DNA of 15,255 bases from Pseudomonadota bacterium (GTDB taxonomy: Bacteria; Pseudomonadota; Gammaproteobacteria; Burkholderiales; Burkholderiaceae_B): positions 1-15,255 of the forward strand of contig JAFAGQ010000314.1 of assembly GCA_023422555.1 (NCBI GenBank). The letters are read 5' to 3'. A program made the translations under genes and the position numbers. Below the pieces are notes generated by a model that was not told the origin of the DNA, ran no database searches, and saw only the letters and a list, made by a program, of their open reading frames with translations. Positions 7,416 to 14,586 of the stretch are shown piece by piece (within the stretch, counting starts at the first letter, position 1; each line of letters opens with the position of its first letter).

Positions 7416-8684
7416 ATGTTTGAATTGACAAACCCTGAAGAACTGGGATTATCAAGCACCAGGCTGCAACGAATCGCCGCTTGGACAGACCGTTTAGTCG
7501 ATGATGGCCGGTTGGCTGGCTCGAGTGTATTAATCAGCCGTTTTGGGCGTTGCGCCTGGTTCCACGCTTCAGGGCGGCAAACCCTGGATAGGCCTACGCC
7601 CATCGCCGAAGATACGATTTTTCGTATCTATTCAATGACCAAGCCCATCACAAGTGTGGCGGCCATGATGCTATACGAGCGGGGTTTGTTTCAGTTGGAC
7701 GATCCGATTTCAGTCTATCTGCCTGAATTTGCGCAGATGCAGGTGTGCGACGGCGCTGATGGCGCCCGAGCACACTTTGAGCGCGCGCGTTCACCAATTA
7801 CGATTCGCCATTTATTGACTCATACATCGGGACTTGCCCACCACGAAAGGGGTGACTCAACTGTCCACCAACTGTATCGTGAACACAAAATCGATTTTGG
7901 CCAGCGTTTCGGCACACTCGCTGATGTGACCCAGAAGTTGGCGAAATTGCCATTACTTTTTCATCCCGGCACGCGTTGGAATTATGGTGTCTCTACCGAT
8001 GTACTGGGTCGACTGGTAGAAGTGCTCTCAGGAAAAACTCTAGCCGAATTTTTTAACAATGAAATATTCGACCCCCTTGGAATGCATGATACAGCGTTTT
8101 CAGTTGCGCACGGCAAGCTTGGACGTCTGGCGACGATGTATACCCTGTCTGACGTTGCTGGGACTGGGACGGCCAAGCAGGCGACTGGCGCAGTAGCCGG
8201 TAACGGATGTCTGACCCTGCTCGATCCTGCAGAGGGGGGGCATTTTTCTATGCAGACGAGCCTCTTCTCTGGAGGTGGTGGACTGACTTCTACGACTGCA
8301 GATTATTTTCGTTTTGCGCTGATGTTGCGAAACGAAGGCTCCGTGCACGGCAATCGTCTTCTTGGGCGAAAAACCGTAAATTACATGCGGCAGAATCACC
8401 TACCCGGTACCATGAGCGAGATGGGCGTCCCACAATTCAATGCCGATACTCATCTGGGTGACGGCTTGGGTTTTGGGCTGGGTTTCGCCGTGGTCCTCGA
8501 TCCTTGCCGTGCCCAGGTCATGGGATCCGCCGGTGAGTATTTCTGGACGGGGGTAGGTGGCACCCAATTCTGGATTGATCCCCAGGAAGATCTGATCGTC
8601 ATTCAAATGGCGCAAATGCGGCCGGCCTCGCTCGTGCCCACGCGCAAGATACTGCGCTCGCTGGTATACCAGGCACTTATCTGA
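7416..8684 (+). CDS. Serine hydrolase of the class C beta-lactamase / family VIII esterase type
   Basis: The protein has 422 residues and no signal peptide, so it is probably cytoplasmic. The nucleophile motif S-x-x-K is SMTK at 73-76, the second catalytic element Y-x-x is YGVS at 190-193, and a Gly-rich WTGVGGTQFWIDP block (377-389) sits where penicillin-binding proteins carry KTG. HTSGLAHH (136-143) and YFRFALMLRNEG (297-308) are also family-typical. This pattern is that of family VIII carboxylesterases such as EstB, and also of 6-aminohexanoate-dimer hydrolase relatives. Cytoplasmic location and operon context make ester or lactone hydrolysis of the monooxygenase product more likely than antibiotic hydrolysis. 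The ribosome-binding site is weak (AGAGATG), after an 80-base gap in which no clear signal was found. Confidence 0.9.
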   Translation: MFELTNPEELGLSSTRLQRIAAWTDRLVDDGRLAGSSVLISRFGRCAWFHASGRQTLDRPTPIAEDTIFRIYSMTKPITSVAAMMLYERGLFQLDDPISVYLPEFAQMQVCDGADGARAHFERARSPITIRHLLTHTSGLAHHERGDSTVHQLYREHKIDFGQRFGTLADVTQKLAKLPLLFHPGTRWNYGVSTDVLGRLVEVLSGKTLAEFFNNEIFDPLGMHDTAFSVAHGKLGRLATMYTLSDVAGTGTAKQATGAVAGNGCLTLLDPAEGGHFSMQTSLFSGGGGLTSTTADYFRFALMLRNEGSVHGNRLLGRKTVNYMRQNHLPGTMSEMGVPQFNADTHLGDGLGFGLGFAVVLDPCRAQVMGSAGEYFWTGVGGTQFWIDPQEDLIVIQMAQMRPASLVPTRKILRSLVYQALI

Positions 8685-8694
8685 ACGTAATTCA

Positions 8695-9852
8695 ATGAAT
8701 CAAATAGATATTGAGTGCATTGTCGTCGGCGCAGGGGTAGTGGGTTTAGCGATTGCACGACGCCTGGCACTGGCTGGCCGCGAAGTATTGGTTGTAGAAG
8801 CGGAAGCTGGCATCGGCATGGGAATCAGTTCTCGTAATTCAGAAGTGATTCATGCCGGCCTTTATTACCCACCAGCATCACTTAAGGCGCGCCTTTGTGT
8901 TGCAGGAAAGGAAATGTTGTACGCCTACTGTCAAGCGCGTGGCGTACCACATCGACGCGTGGGGAAATTGCTGGTTGCTACGCAGGAATCACAATTACCT
9001 GCCCTCAAGAAAATTTGCGCACAAGCTCAGTCGAATGGTGTAGACGACCTGCAATGGTTGGATGTGGAACAGGCGCGCCGAATGGAGCCTGAGTTGCATT
9101 GTACTGCCGCTGTTTTTTCCCCTTCCACCGGAATCGTGGATAGTCATTCTTTAATGCTGGCCTTGCAGGGCGATGCAGAAAATGCAGGCTCCCAGTTTGT
9201 ATTTCGGACCAACTTCAGCGGTGCCCGTATCGAGCAAGATGGCTCGTTTTGCTGCGAATTTTCCGGTGATTCCGCAACTATGCAGCTGCGTTGTCGGGTA
9301 CTTGTCAACGCTGCGGGTCTGCACGCGCCGACACTTGCGCGTCAGATTCAGGGACTGAATCCGACAACAATTCCTCCCGAATATTATTGCAAAGGCAATT
9401 ATTTCACTCTTGCGAGGCGTGCCCCGTTTGCGCATCTGATTTATCCCATGCCGGATAGTGCCGGTCTGGGTGTGCACCTGACTCTGGACCTAGGCGGTCA
9501 GGCTAAGTTCGGGCCAGATACCGAATGGGTGCAGGAAGCGGCCTATGATGTAGACCTGCAGCGGCGTGAACTCTTTATACGGGCGATACGCAGTTGGTGG
9601 CCCGCGCTGCCAGAACGTTTGCTGGAACCTGGTTATGCCGGCATTCGCCCCAAAATCGTGACGGCGGGTGAAGCGGCAGCTGATTTTATGATTTCAGGGC
9701 CGACGCAACACGGGGTGCCCGGTTTGGTTAATCTGTACGGTATTGAATCGCCTGGACTGACCGCTGCATTGAGTATTGCCGATGCCGCCTTGATGGCATT
9801 ATCAGAGGAGCCGGCAATGTCATCTGCGGGTGTAGCCATCGTTGAAACTTGA
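8695..9852 (+). CDS. FAD-dependent oxidoreductase, L-2-hydroxyglutarate oxidase (LhgO/L2HGDH) family
   Basis: The protein has 385 residues. The N-terminal dinucleotide motif is GAGVVG at 12-17 with Glu35 for ribose binding. RNSEVIHAGLYYPP (47-60) followed by SLKARLCVAG (62-71) closely follows the L-2-hydroxyglutarate dehydrogenase signature (NSGVIHSGIYY...SLKAKLC). GVPHRRVGKLLVAT, TGIVDSHSLMLAL, VNAAGLHA and a C-terminal GIRPK...GIESPGLTAALSIA complete the DAO-type fold. Such enzymes oxidise 2-hydroxyacids to 2-oxoacids, passing electrons to quinone or O2. It begins 10 bases after the hydrolase stop without a clear Shine-Dalgarno, suggesting coupling. It is likely to oxidise a 2-hydroxyacid made earlier in the pathway, though true L-2-hydroxyglutarate activity is possible. 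It is the last gene of the run. Confidence 0.88.
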   Translation: MNQIDIECIVVGAGVVGLAIARRLALAGREVLVVEAEAGIGMGISSRNSEVIHAGLYYPPASLKARLCVAGKEMLYAYCQARGVPHRRVGKLLVATQESQLPALKKICAQAQSNGVDDLQWLDVEQARRMEPELHCTAAVFSPSTGIVDSHSLMLALQGDAENAGSQFVFRTNFSGARIEQDGSFCCEFSGDSATMQLRCRVLVNAAGLHAPTLARQIQGLNPTTIPPEYYCKGNYFTLARRAPFAHLIYPMPDSAGLGVHLTLDLGGQAKFGPDTEWVQEAAYDVDLQRRELFIRAIRSWWPALPERLLEPGYAGIRPKIVTAGEAAADFMISGPTQHGVPGLVNLYGIESPGLTAALSIADAALMALSEEPAMSSAGVAIVET

Positions 9853-9937
9853 CAACTTCATGGAGTGAACCAGGGTGATTGCGGTCAGGACCATTTGTCT
9901 GTTTTGCCTGTAGACCCTTCTGATTTTCCAGGTTGGC

Positions 9938-10654
9938 TCATTCCTTTTTCTGCAAAACTTCCTTGACCGCCTGATAAGAGGCTAGCAACAACGCTTTTGC
10001 TGCACGTTCCGCCTGATCGGCCTCCCCTTTGACTATATGACTGACTACCTTGTCCCAATCTGCTGCAGACTGTTTACGACGCTTTTGCGTCAGAAAACTG
10101 ATGGCCTTCTCTCGAATCGCAAAGCGCCACAACGCCTGGTCGCTCAACGCTTCATACATACTATGAAGCATCTTGATTCCACTGGCTGCCATCAGGATCC
10201 GTTGCATATGCACGGAAATTTCCATGTAGTCCACCGGTTTGGTTTTGGCATCGAGAGAAAGTTGCCTGAGTTGGTCGACGCCAGCCACGAGCTGATCCTT
10301 AACATCTGCAGAGTGCGATTTTGCAACTTGATTTGCTGCCAAACCGAGCAATTGCGATCGAATCAGGAATATATGTTCAATTTCACGCGGATCATAGGCA
10401 GTGACTCGTACTCCGTATCGCGGAATGCGTTCAACGACCCCTCGCTTTTCCAGAAGAGACATTGCTTCGCGAATCGTACTTCGACTGACGGCAAACCGCT
10501 CAGAATAAGTTTCTTCCTTCATACGTTCGCCTGGCTCAATTATTCCTTCTTGGATTGCTTTCATCAAGTGTTCTGCTACCTGTTCAGGAAGAGTTTTTGC
10601 ATGCCGACCTATCTGAATCGCTTCATTTTGAAAATAAGCTTCTTGATTTTGCAT
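9938..10654 (-). CDS. GntR-family regulator with FCD effector domain
   Basis: The product has 238 residues. The winged helix-turn-helix spans about 20-86: LPEQVAEHLMKAI, PGERMKEETYSERFAVSRSTIREAMSLLEKRGVVERI, and GVRV as the wing end. The helical FCD domain follows from about 92 to 230, with IRSQLLGLAA as its first helix. FCD domains often hold a metal with Asp and three His. Here His148 (ISVHMQ) and the His in SHIVKGEADQA are visible, but the usual last His is not, so the site may be altered. AAAGGA (complement of 10663-10668) lies 8 bases before the start. The gene diverges from the dioxygenase operon and is convergent with the monooxygenase operon, so it most likely represses the former and itself, with a pathway acid as inducer. 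Confidence 0.93.
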   Translation of the reverse strand: MQNQEAYFQNEAIQIGRHAKTLPEQVAEHLMKAIQEGIIEPGERMKEETYSERFAVSRSTIREAMSLLEKRGVVERIPRYGVRVTAYDPREIEHIFLIRSQLLGLAANQVAKSHSADVKDQLVAGVDQLRQLSLDAKTKPVDYMEISVHMQRILMAASGIKMLHSMYEALSDQALWRFAIREKAISFLTQKRRKQSAADWDKVVSHIVKGEADQAERAAKALLLASYQAVKEVLQKKE

Positions 10655-10688
10655 TTCGTTTTTCCTTTAACCCGTGAGTAATGGACAT

Positions 10689-10701
10689 TCTACTGTGTAG
10701 A
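10689..10701. promoter_or_regulatory. Inverted repeat TCTAC-TGT-GTAGA, possible second operator
   Basis: Perfect 5-base arms surround a 3-base centre, and the repeat extends imperfectly to CATTC...GAATG with a 2-base insertion. It lies 35 bases upstream of gntR and downstream of that gene's predicted transcription start. It could be an autoregulatory site for the GntR protein, but its sequence differs from the palindrome at 10735-10749, so the two may not bind the same protein. Confidence 0.35.
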
Positions 10702-10723
10702 GAATGCATTACGCACAAAAACC

Positions 10724-10753
10724 AGTATATATTGCGACATTAAATGTCGACAA
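10724..10753 (-). promoter_or_regulatory. Predicted promoter of the gntR-type gene
   Basis: On the minus strand TTGTCG (complement of 10748-10753) is separated by 18 bases from TATACT (complement of 10724-10729). These match the sigma-70 consensus at 4 and 5 of 6 positions. Transcription would start near 10717. The -35 box overlaps the palindrome at 10735-10749, which fits autorepression. Confidence 0.4.
10735..10749. promoter_or_regulatory. Perfect palindrome CGACATT-A-AATGTCG, probable GntR operator
   Basis: Two perfect 7-base arms surround one central A, and the right arm overlaps a further 8-base palindrome TGTCGACA (10745-10752). It lies midway in the gntR/dioxygenase divergent gap and overlaps the -35 boxes of both predicted promoters. 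FadR-type GntR proteins commonly bind short palindromes with GT...AC cores, which TGTCGACA contains. Assignment to this regulator is inferred from position and form. Confidence 0.55.
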
Positions 10754-10775
10754 AATACAAAAAACATAATAAGAT
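10747..10775 (+). promoter_or_regulatory. Predicted promoter of the dioxygenase operon
   Basis: TCGACA (10747-10752, 5 of 6 to the sigma-70 -35 box) is followed after 17 bases by TAAGAT (10770-10775, 4 of 6 to the -10 box). The predicted start near 10782 gives a short leader with GGAG at 10807-10810, six bases before the ATG. Binding at the overlapping palindrome would block RNA polymerase. Confidence 0.42.
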
Positions 10776-10816
10776 TATTCCATCGCAACTCGAATTGCAG
10801 GATTATGGAGACTTAA

Positions 10817-11743
10817 ATGACGGAAATCATTGTAAAACCAGTAGGTTATTCTCTCGGAGCTCAGGTCACCGGCATAGACCTCTCCAAACCTTTGAATGAG
10901 AAGCAGAAAAATACTATTTTGGATGCGTGGGCGGAATATCAGGTTCTCGTTTTCCCCAATCAGGATTTGGGGCCAGAGACTTTGTTGGCATTCAGTAGAC
11001 ATTTCGGTGAATTGGACAATTTTGCTAGCCAACCCTTCAACCGTCATCCCAATTACGATGAAATCTTTATGCTTTCGAACAAACCGATTGACGGAAAAAT
11101 TCCGCCTGGCTCGACAGGCGGTCAGAATTGGCATACAGACTTGTCGTATACCATTCGCCCGGCCAAGGCGACGCTTGTTTACTGTGTCGAAAAGCCCTCG
11201 ATTGGTGGAGACACGATGTTCGCTAACATGTACGATGCTTACGACACGCTCTCTCCAGTACTACAACAATTCTTAGACGAAAGAGAAGCGGTTCACGATG
11301 TGAATCTGATCACCGCGAAGCGTCCACCAGAGATCGTAGCGGAATTTGCGAGGCTGAATCCTCCAGTTATTCATCCGGCAGTGCGAGTACACCCAGAGTC
11401 CAAGCGTAAAGCATTGTATGTGAATCCGCGGACCCGGCGTTTTGTCGGTATGACCGAGGCCGAGAGTGCGCCGATTATCAAATTTTTGTCCGAGCACTCC
11501 GTTTCGCCGAAATTTGTCTATCGGCATCGTTGGTCGTTGCGTGACTTAGTAATGTGGGATAACCGCTGCCTCACACATCTGGCAGTTGGCGATTTTGATC
11601 GTTCTGAGATTCGTCATATGTTGCGCACGTCTACGATGGGTGACTATTTCGGTCGTTATGAAGACGAGAATGCAGGGTTGGATCGACAAAAGGCAGCTGC
11701 TAATAAAGACCTGCAGAAGGAACTCTCTACTCTACACGACTAG
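10817..11743 (+). CDS. TauD/TfdA-family Fe(II)/2-oxoglutarate-dependent dioxygenase
   Basis: The enzyme has 308 residues. The iron-binding facial triad is visible: His106 and Asp108 in NWHTDLSY, and the distal His254 in WDNRCLTHLAVGDF. Arg266 and Arg270 in RHMLRTSTMGD supply the usual 2-oxoglutarate carboxylate contact. The N-terminal LGAQVTGIDLSKPL (13-26) and FPNQDL are also TauD/TfdA-typical. Members hydroxylate a carbon, often next to O, S or N, coupling 2-oxoglutarate decarboxylation to succinate. Known substrates include taurine, alkyl sulfates and aryloxyalkanoates, and the sequence alone does not choose among them. It is the first gene after the GntR divergent promoter, and the TPP enzyme and aldehyde dehydrogenase downstream suggest its product is broken down to an aldehyde and then an acid. 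Confidence 0.93.
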   Translation: MTEIIVKPVGYSLGAQVTGIDLSKPLNEKQKNTILDAWAEYQVLVFPNQDLGPETLLAFSRHFGELDNFASQPFNRHPNYDEIFMLSNKPIDGKIPPGSTGGQNWHTDLSYTIRPAKATLVYCVEKPSIGGDTMFANMYDAYDTLSPVLQQFLDEREAVHDVNLITAKRPPEIVAEFARLNPPVIHPAVRVHPESKRKALYVNPRTRRFVGMTEAESAPIIKFLSEHSVSPKFVYRHRWSLRDLVMWDNRCLTHLAVGDFDRSEIRHMLRTSTMGDYFGRYEDENAGLDRQKAAANKDLQKELSTLHD

Positions 11744-11755
11744 ATGTAAATACGA

Positions 11756-11794
11756 CGAGTAGTGGCCTTCACTTTGATGACACTACCCGTTTTT
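11756..11794 (+). terminator. Terminator-like hairpin after the dioxygenase gene
   Basis: CGAGTAGTG (11756-11764) pairs with CACTACCCG (11781-11789) at eight of nine positions, around a 16-base loop, and is followed directly by five T residues (11790-11794). Placed 13 bases after the dioxygenase stop and before the Bug3 gene, it could fully or partly end transcription and lower downstream expression. No clear promoter was found between it and Bug3, which favours partial read-through. Confidence 0.55.
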
Positions 11795-11841
11795 AAACTT
11801 GGCTCATAATAATTTTCAATACCAAAAAAGGCAGGAGACTG

Positions 11842-12819
11842 ATGAAAATAATACTCACTCGCGCATCAAGCTTACTACGAGCAATAACGTGTACGGCGCT
11901 GACTTTACTCGCCTGTGCAACAGCGCAGGCACAGACCCCAGTTCGAATAATGGTCGGATTCCCTCCCGGCGGGACCACCGATGTTATCGCGCGTGCGTTG
12001 GCAAACGAATTGTCAACCCGCATGCACCGCGAATTTGTGGTCGAGAACAAACCGGGCGCAAGCGGTAATATTGCAGCCTCGTCGGTTGCCCGTGCCGCAC
12101 CCGATGGCAACACCTTGCTGTTTGTTGCCAGCACTCACGCGACCAATGCATCGTTGTACAGTAATTTGACTTTCGACACCCGCAAGGATTTCAGTGTCGT
12201 ATCTATGGTGGCGACTTCGCCATATGTGCTAGTGGTTAATCCTAAACTACCGGTCAAATCGTTAGAAGAACTTACAGCTTATCTAAAAAAACATCCGGGT
12301 GAAGTCAACTTTGCATCGGCCAGCCCTGGAACGGGGCAACATCTGGCCGGAGAAATCTATAAAAGTGAAGCAGCTGTCGATATCCTGCACGTGCCCTATA
12401 AGGGGAGTTCGGCAGCACTTTCCGATTTGATCGCAGGCCGGGTTGAAATGATGTTCGATAATATTGCGGTAATGCTGCCTCATATCAAAAGCCAGGCGCT
12501 ACGCCCCTTGGCGATTACGACTCCGCGACGTTTCGAGGGTTTACCGCAGTTGCCGACGATGGCGGAAAAAGGTTATCCGGACTTTAATGTTTCAAGTTGG
12601 TTTGCCGTAGTTGCCCCAGCGAAGACCGCTGGCGACAAGCTGGACGAGCTCAATAATGCCATCAATGAAATCATCAAGAGTCCTTCTTTCACCAAACAGC
12701 TGGCTGAGTTTGGAGCAACGGGCAAGCCGGGAACCCGTGAGCAGTCATCAGCCTACGTGGAATCGGAGATTGCACGCTGGAACAAGGTCATTTCCAATCT
12801 TGGCATAAAGATTAATTAA
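11842..12819 (+). CDS. Bug-family (TctC-like) periplasmic solute-binding protein 3
   Basis: The protein has 325 residues, and AGGAGA lies just before the ATG. Residues 1-30 form a signal peptide with cleavage after TAQA. An LLAC tetrad at 22-25 resembles a lipobox, but the family-normal Sec cleavage five residues later is more likely. The mature protein opens with the Bug signature FPPGGTTD (40-47), then ENKPGASGNIAA, APDGNTLLFV and LTFDTRKDFSVV. It is a textbook family member. Its location between the dioxygenase and the TPP enzyme suggests that its ligand is the substrate of this second gene set, distinct from that of the two Bug proteins of the first operon. No TctA/TctB partner is in the window. 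Confidence 0.94.
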   Translation: MKIILTRASSLLRAITCTALTLLACATAQAQTPVRIMVGFPPGGTTDVIARALANELSTRMHREFVVENKPGASGNIAASSVARAAPDGNTLLFVASTHATNASLYSNLTFDTRKDFSVVSMVATSPYVLVVNPKLPVKSLEELTAYLKKHPGEVNFASASPGTGQHLAGEIYKSEAAVDILHVPYKGSSAALSDLIAGRVEMMFDNIAVMLPHIKSQALRPLAITTPRRFEGLPQLPTMAEKGYPDFNVSSWFAVVAPAKTAGDKLDELNNAINEIIKSPSFTKQLAEFGATGKPGTREQSSAYVESEIARWNKVISNLGIKIN

Positions 12820-12864
12820 TTCCCGATACTCTTTCTGTAGCTCCATTCTGAACTCTAATTTCAT

Positions 12865-14586
12865 ATGACAAATATAAAGCGATCCCGCTCTGGCGGGGAA
12901 ATCCTGGTTGCTCAATTGCGCAGTCAGGGCGTCGACCACGTATTCTGTGTGCCCGGCGAAAGCTATCTTGCCGTACTTGATGCGCTGGTCGATTCAGGTA
13001 TACAAGTGACGGTTTGCCGTCAGGAAGGTGGCGCTGCAATGATGGCTGAAGCTTACGGAAAATTGACCGGTCGCCCGGGAATCTGCATGGTGACCCGCGG
13101 TCCGGGCGTAACGAATGCATTTGCAGGTATCCATATCGCTAAGCAGGATTCGACGCCACTTATTGTTTTTGTAGGGCAGATAGAAAAGGGAATGCGCGAG
13201 CGCGAAGCATTTCAGGAAATCGACTATAAATCCGTCTTTCATGATCAGACCAAATGGACCACGGAAATTGACGATGCTGACCGTATACCCGAGCTGGTTT
13301 CACGAGCATTCCATGTCGCCATGTCCGGGCGTCCCGGGCCTGTGGTTATAGCCTTACCTGAAGATATGCTGGTCGACGTTGCCGACGTATGCGACGCACC
13401 GCGAGTAGAGCCAGTAGATACCGCTCCTCCATTAAAGGAAATGGAGCGTTTCTGGAGCATCTTGACGCAGGCGCGACGACCGCTGGTGATCCTTGGTGGT
13501 TCGCGTTGGAGTGAGTCAGCCGTGAGCGACATCAGCAAGTGGGCAGGAGAACTGCATTTGCCGGTGAGCGTAGAGTTTCGCCGTCAGCATTTGTTTTCTG
13601 CGGATCATCCCTGTTATGTTGGAGATATCGGGCTGGGCATCAATCCGCAATTGCTTGATTACGCTAAACACGCAGATGTCATATTGTTGCTGGGCGGACG
13701 AATGTCTGAAGTCGCTTCGCAAAGCTATAGGTTGCTGAATATCCCGGTCCCAACCCAGACTCTTATTCATGTACATCCTGATTCCCAGGAATTGAACCGC
13801 GTTTATCAGGCGCACCTCGCGATTAATGCCAGCCCCGGACAATTTCTTTATGCTTGTCGACAGGGAACGAATGCGAGATCGGAGTTCGACGGCTGGAAGC
13901 AAAGTACGCAAACGCTGCGGGAGCAATATGAAGCGTGGAGTAACCCGGACCCGGTGACCATTCCTGGCCCGCTTCAAATGGGCCGAATCATGCGATACCT
14001 GGCGGATCATCTGGATCGGGATGCCATTTTGACAAATGGCGCCGGCAATTATTCCGGTTGGGTGCACCGCTTTCATCGCTATACCGCCTACAATTCACAG
14101 CTTGCACCGACTTCGGGCTCAATGGGCTATGGCGTGCCGGCGGCCGTATGTGCAAAGCGTCTAACTCCAGACCGACAAGTCATAAGCATTTCTGGCGATG
14201 GCTGTTTCCTCATGCACGGACAAGAATTTGCAACGGCTGTGCAATATGGCCTAAATATCATTTTTCTGGTGTTTGATAATGGAATCTATGGCACGATCCG
14301 GATGCATCAGGAAATGCATTATCCTGGGCGCGTAATAGCCACAACGCTGAAGAATCCTGACTTTAAAGCCTATGCGATCGCATTTGGTGGTCACGGCGAA
14401 CGGGTGGAAACGACAGAGCAATTTGGCCCGGCGTTTGAGCGAGCAGTGGCCAGTGGGAAACCAGCTTTGTTGCATTGTCTGCTGGATCCTCAGGCGATCA
14501 CCCCGACGAGCACGCTCGATCAAATACGGCAAAACAGTATGCAAACTTTGAGAAACCGCCAGGCAGAAGTAGGAACTACGCAATGA
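12865..14586 (+). CDS. TPP-dependent enzyme, acetolactate-synthase-like (probable 2-oxoacid/2-hydroxyacid decarboxylase or lyase)
   Basis: The enzyme has 573 residues and the three-domain layout of the family. The N-terminal pyrimidine-binding domain carries the activating Glu54 in CRQEGGAAMMAEAYGKLTG. A central domain spans about 195-330. The C-terminal pyrophosphate domain has GDG at 444-446 and, 25 residues later, Asn472 in FDNGIYGTIRMHQE, which binds the magnesium-diphosphate. It differs from true acetolactate synthases: LPED replaces the usual LPKD (residues 164-167), and no RQWQ-type segment follows the GDG motif. Decarboxylation or carboligation of another 2-oxoacid is therefore more likely. 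An in-frame TAA at 12856 fixes the start to the ATG at 12865, although no Shine-Dalgarno sequence is visible. It overlaps the aldehyde dehydrogenase gene by four bases (ATGA), so the two are probably translationally coupled. Confidence 0.9.
   Translation: MTNIKRSRSGGEILVAQLRSQGVDHVFCVPGESYLAVLDALVDSGIQVTVCRQEGGAAMMAEAYGKLTGRPGICMVTRGPGVTNAFAGIHIAKQDSTPLIVFVGQIEKGMREREAFQEIDYKSVFHDQTKWTTEIDDADRIPELVSRAFHVAMSGRPGPVVIALPEDMLVDVADVCDAPRVEPVDTAPPLKEMERFWSILTQARRPLVILGGSRWSESAVSDISKWAGELHLPVSVEFRRQHLFSADHPCYVGDIGLGINPQLLDYAKHADVILLLGGRMSEVASQSYRLLNIPVPTQTLIHVHPDSQELNRVYQAHLAINASPGQFLYACRQGTNARSEFDGWKQSTQTLREQYEAWSNPDPVTIPGPLQMGRIMRYLADHLDRDAILTNGAGNYSGWVHRFHRYTAYNSQLAPTSGSMGYGVPAAVCAKRLTPDRQVISISGDGCFLMHGQEFATAVQYGLNIIFLVFDNGIYGTIRMHQEMHYPGRVIATTLKNPDFKAYAIAFGGHGERVETTEQFGPAFERAVASGKPALLHCLLDPQAITPTSTLDQIRQNSMQTLRNRQAEVGTTQ

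Noticed and set aside
7416..8684. Antibiotic-resistance class C beta-lactamase
   Set aside because: It has no signal peptide, a family VIII-esterase-like C-terminal block instead of KTG, and it lies in a catabolic operon.
9853..9937. Terminator between the convergent oxidoreductase and gntR genes (GGTC-AG-GACC at 9883-9892)
   Set aside because: The stem is four pairs with a two-base loop and no adjoining T-run, so it is too weak to call.
10037..10681. 214-codon open frame on the plus strand across the gntR-type gene
   Set aside because: It is antisense to a clear GntR/FCD gene, its translation has no recognisable domain and is Cys/Phe/His-rich in the manner of a shadow frame.
13516..14076. 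186-codon open frame on the minus strand
   Set aside because: It lies wholly within the TPP enzyme gene, whose motifs run through this stretch; the minus-strand translation has no domain features.
12865..14586. Glyoxylate carboligase (Gcl)
   Set aside because: A dioxygenase of the TfdA type could release glyoxylate, but Gcl is known for lacking the activating Glu, whereas Glu54 is present here.
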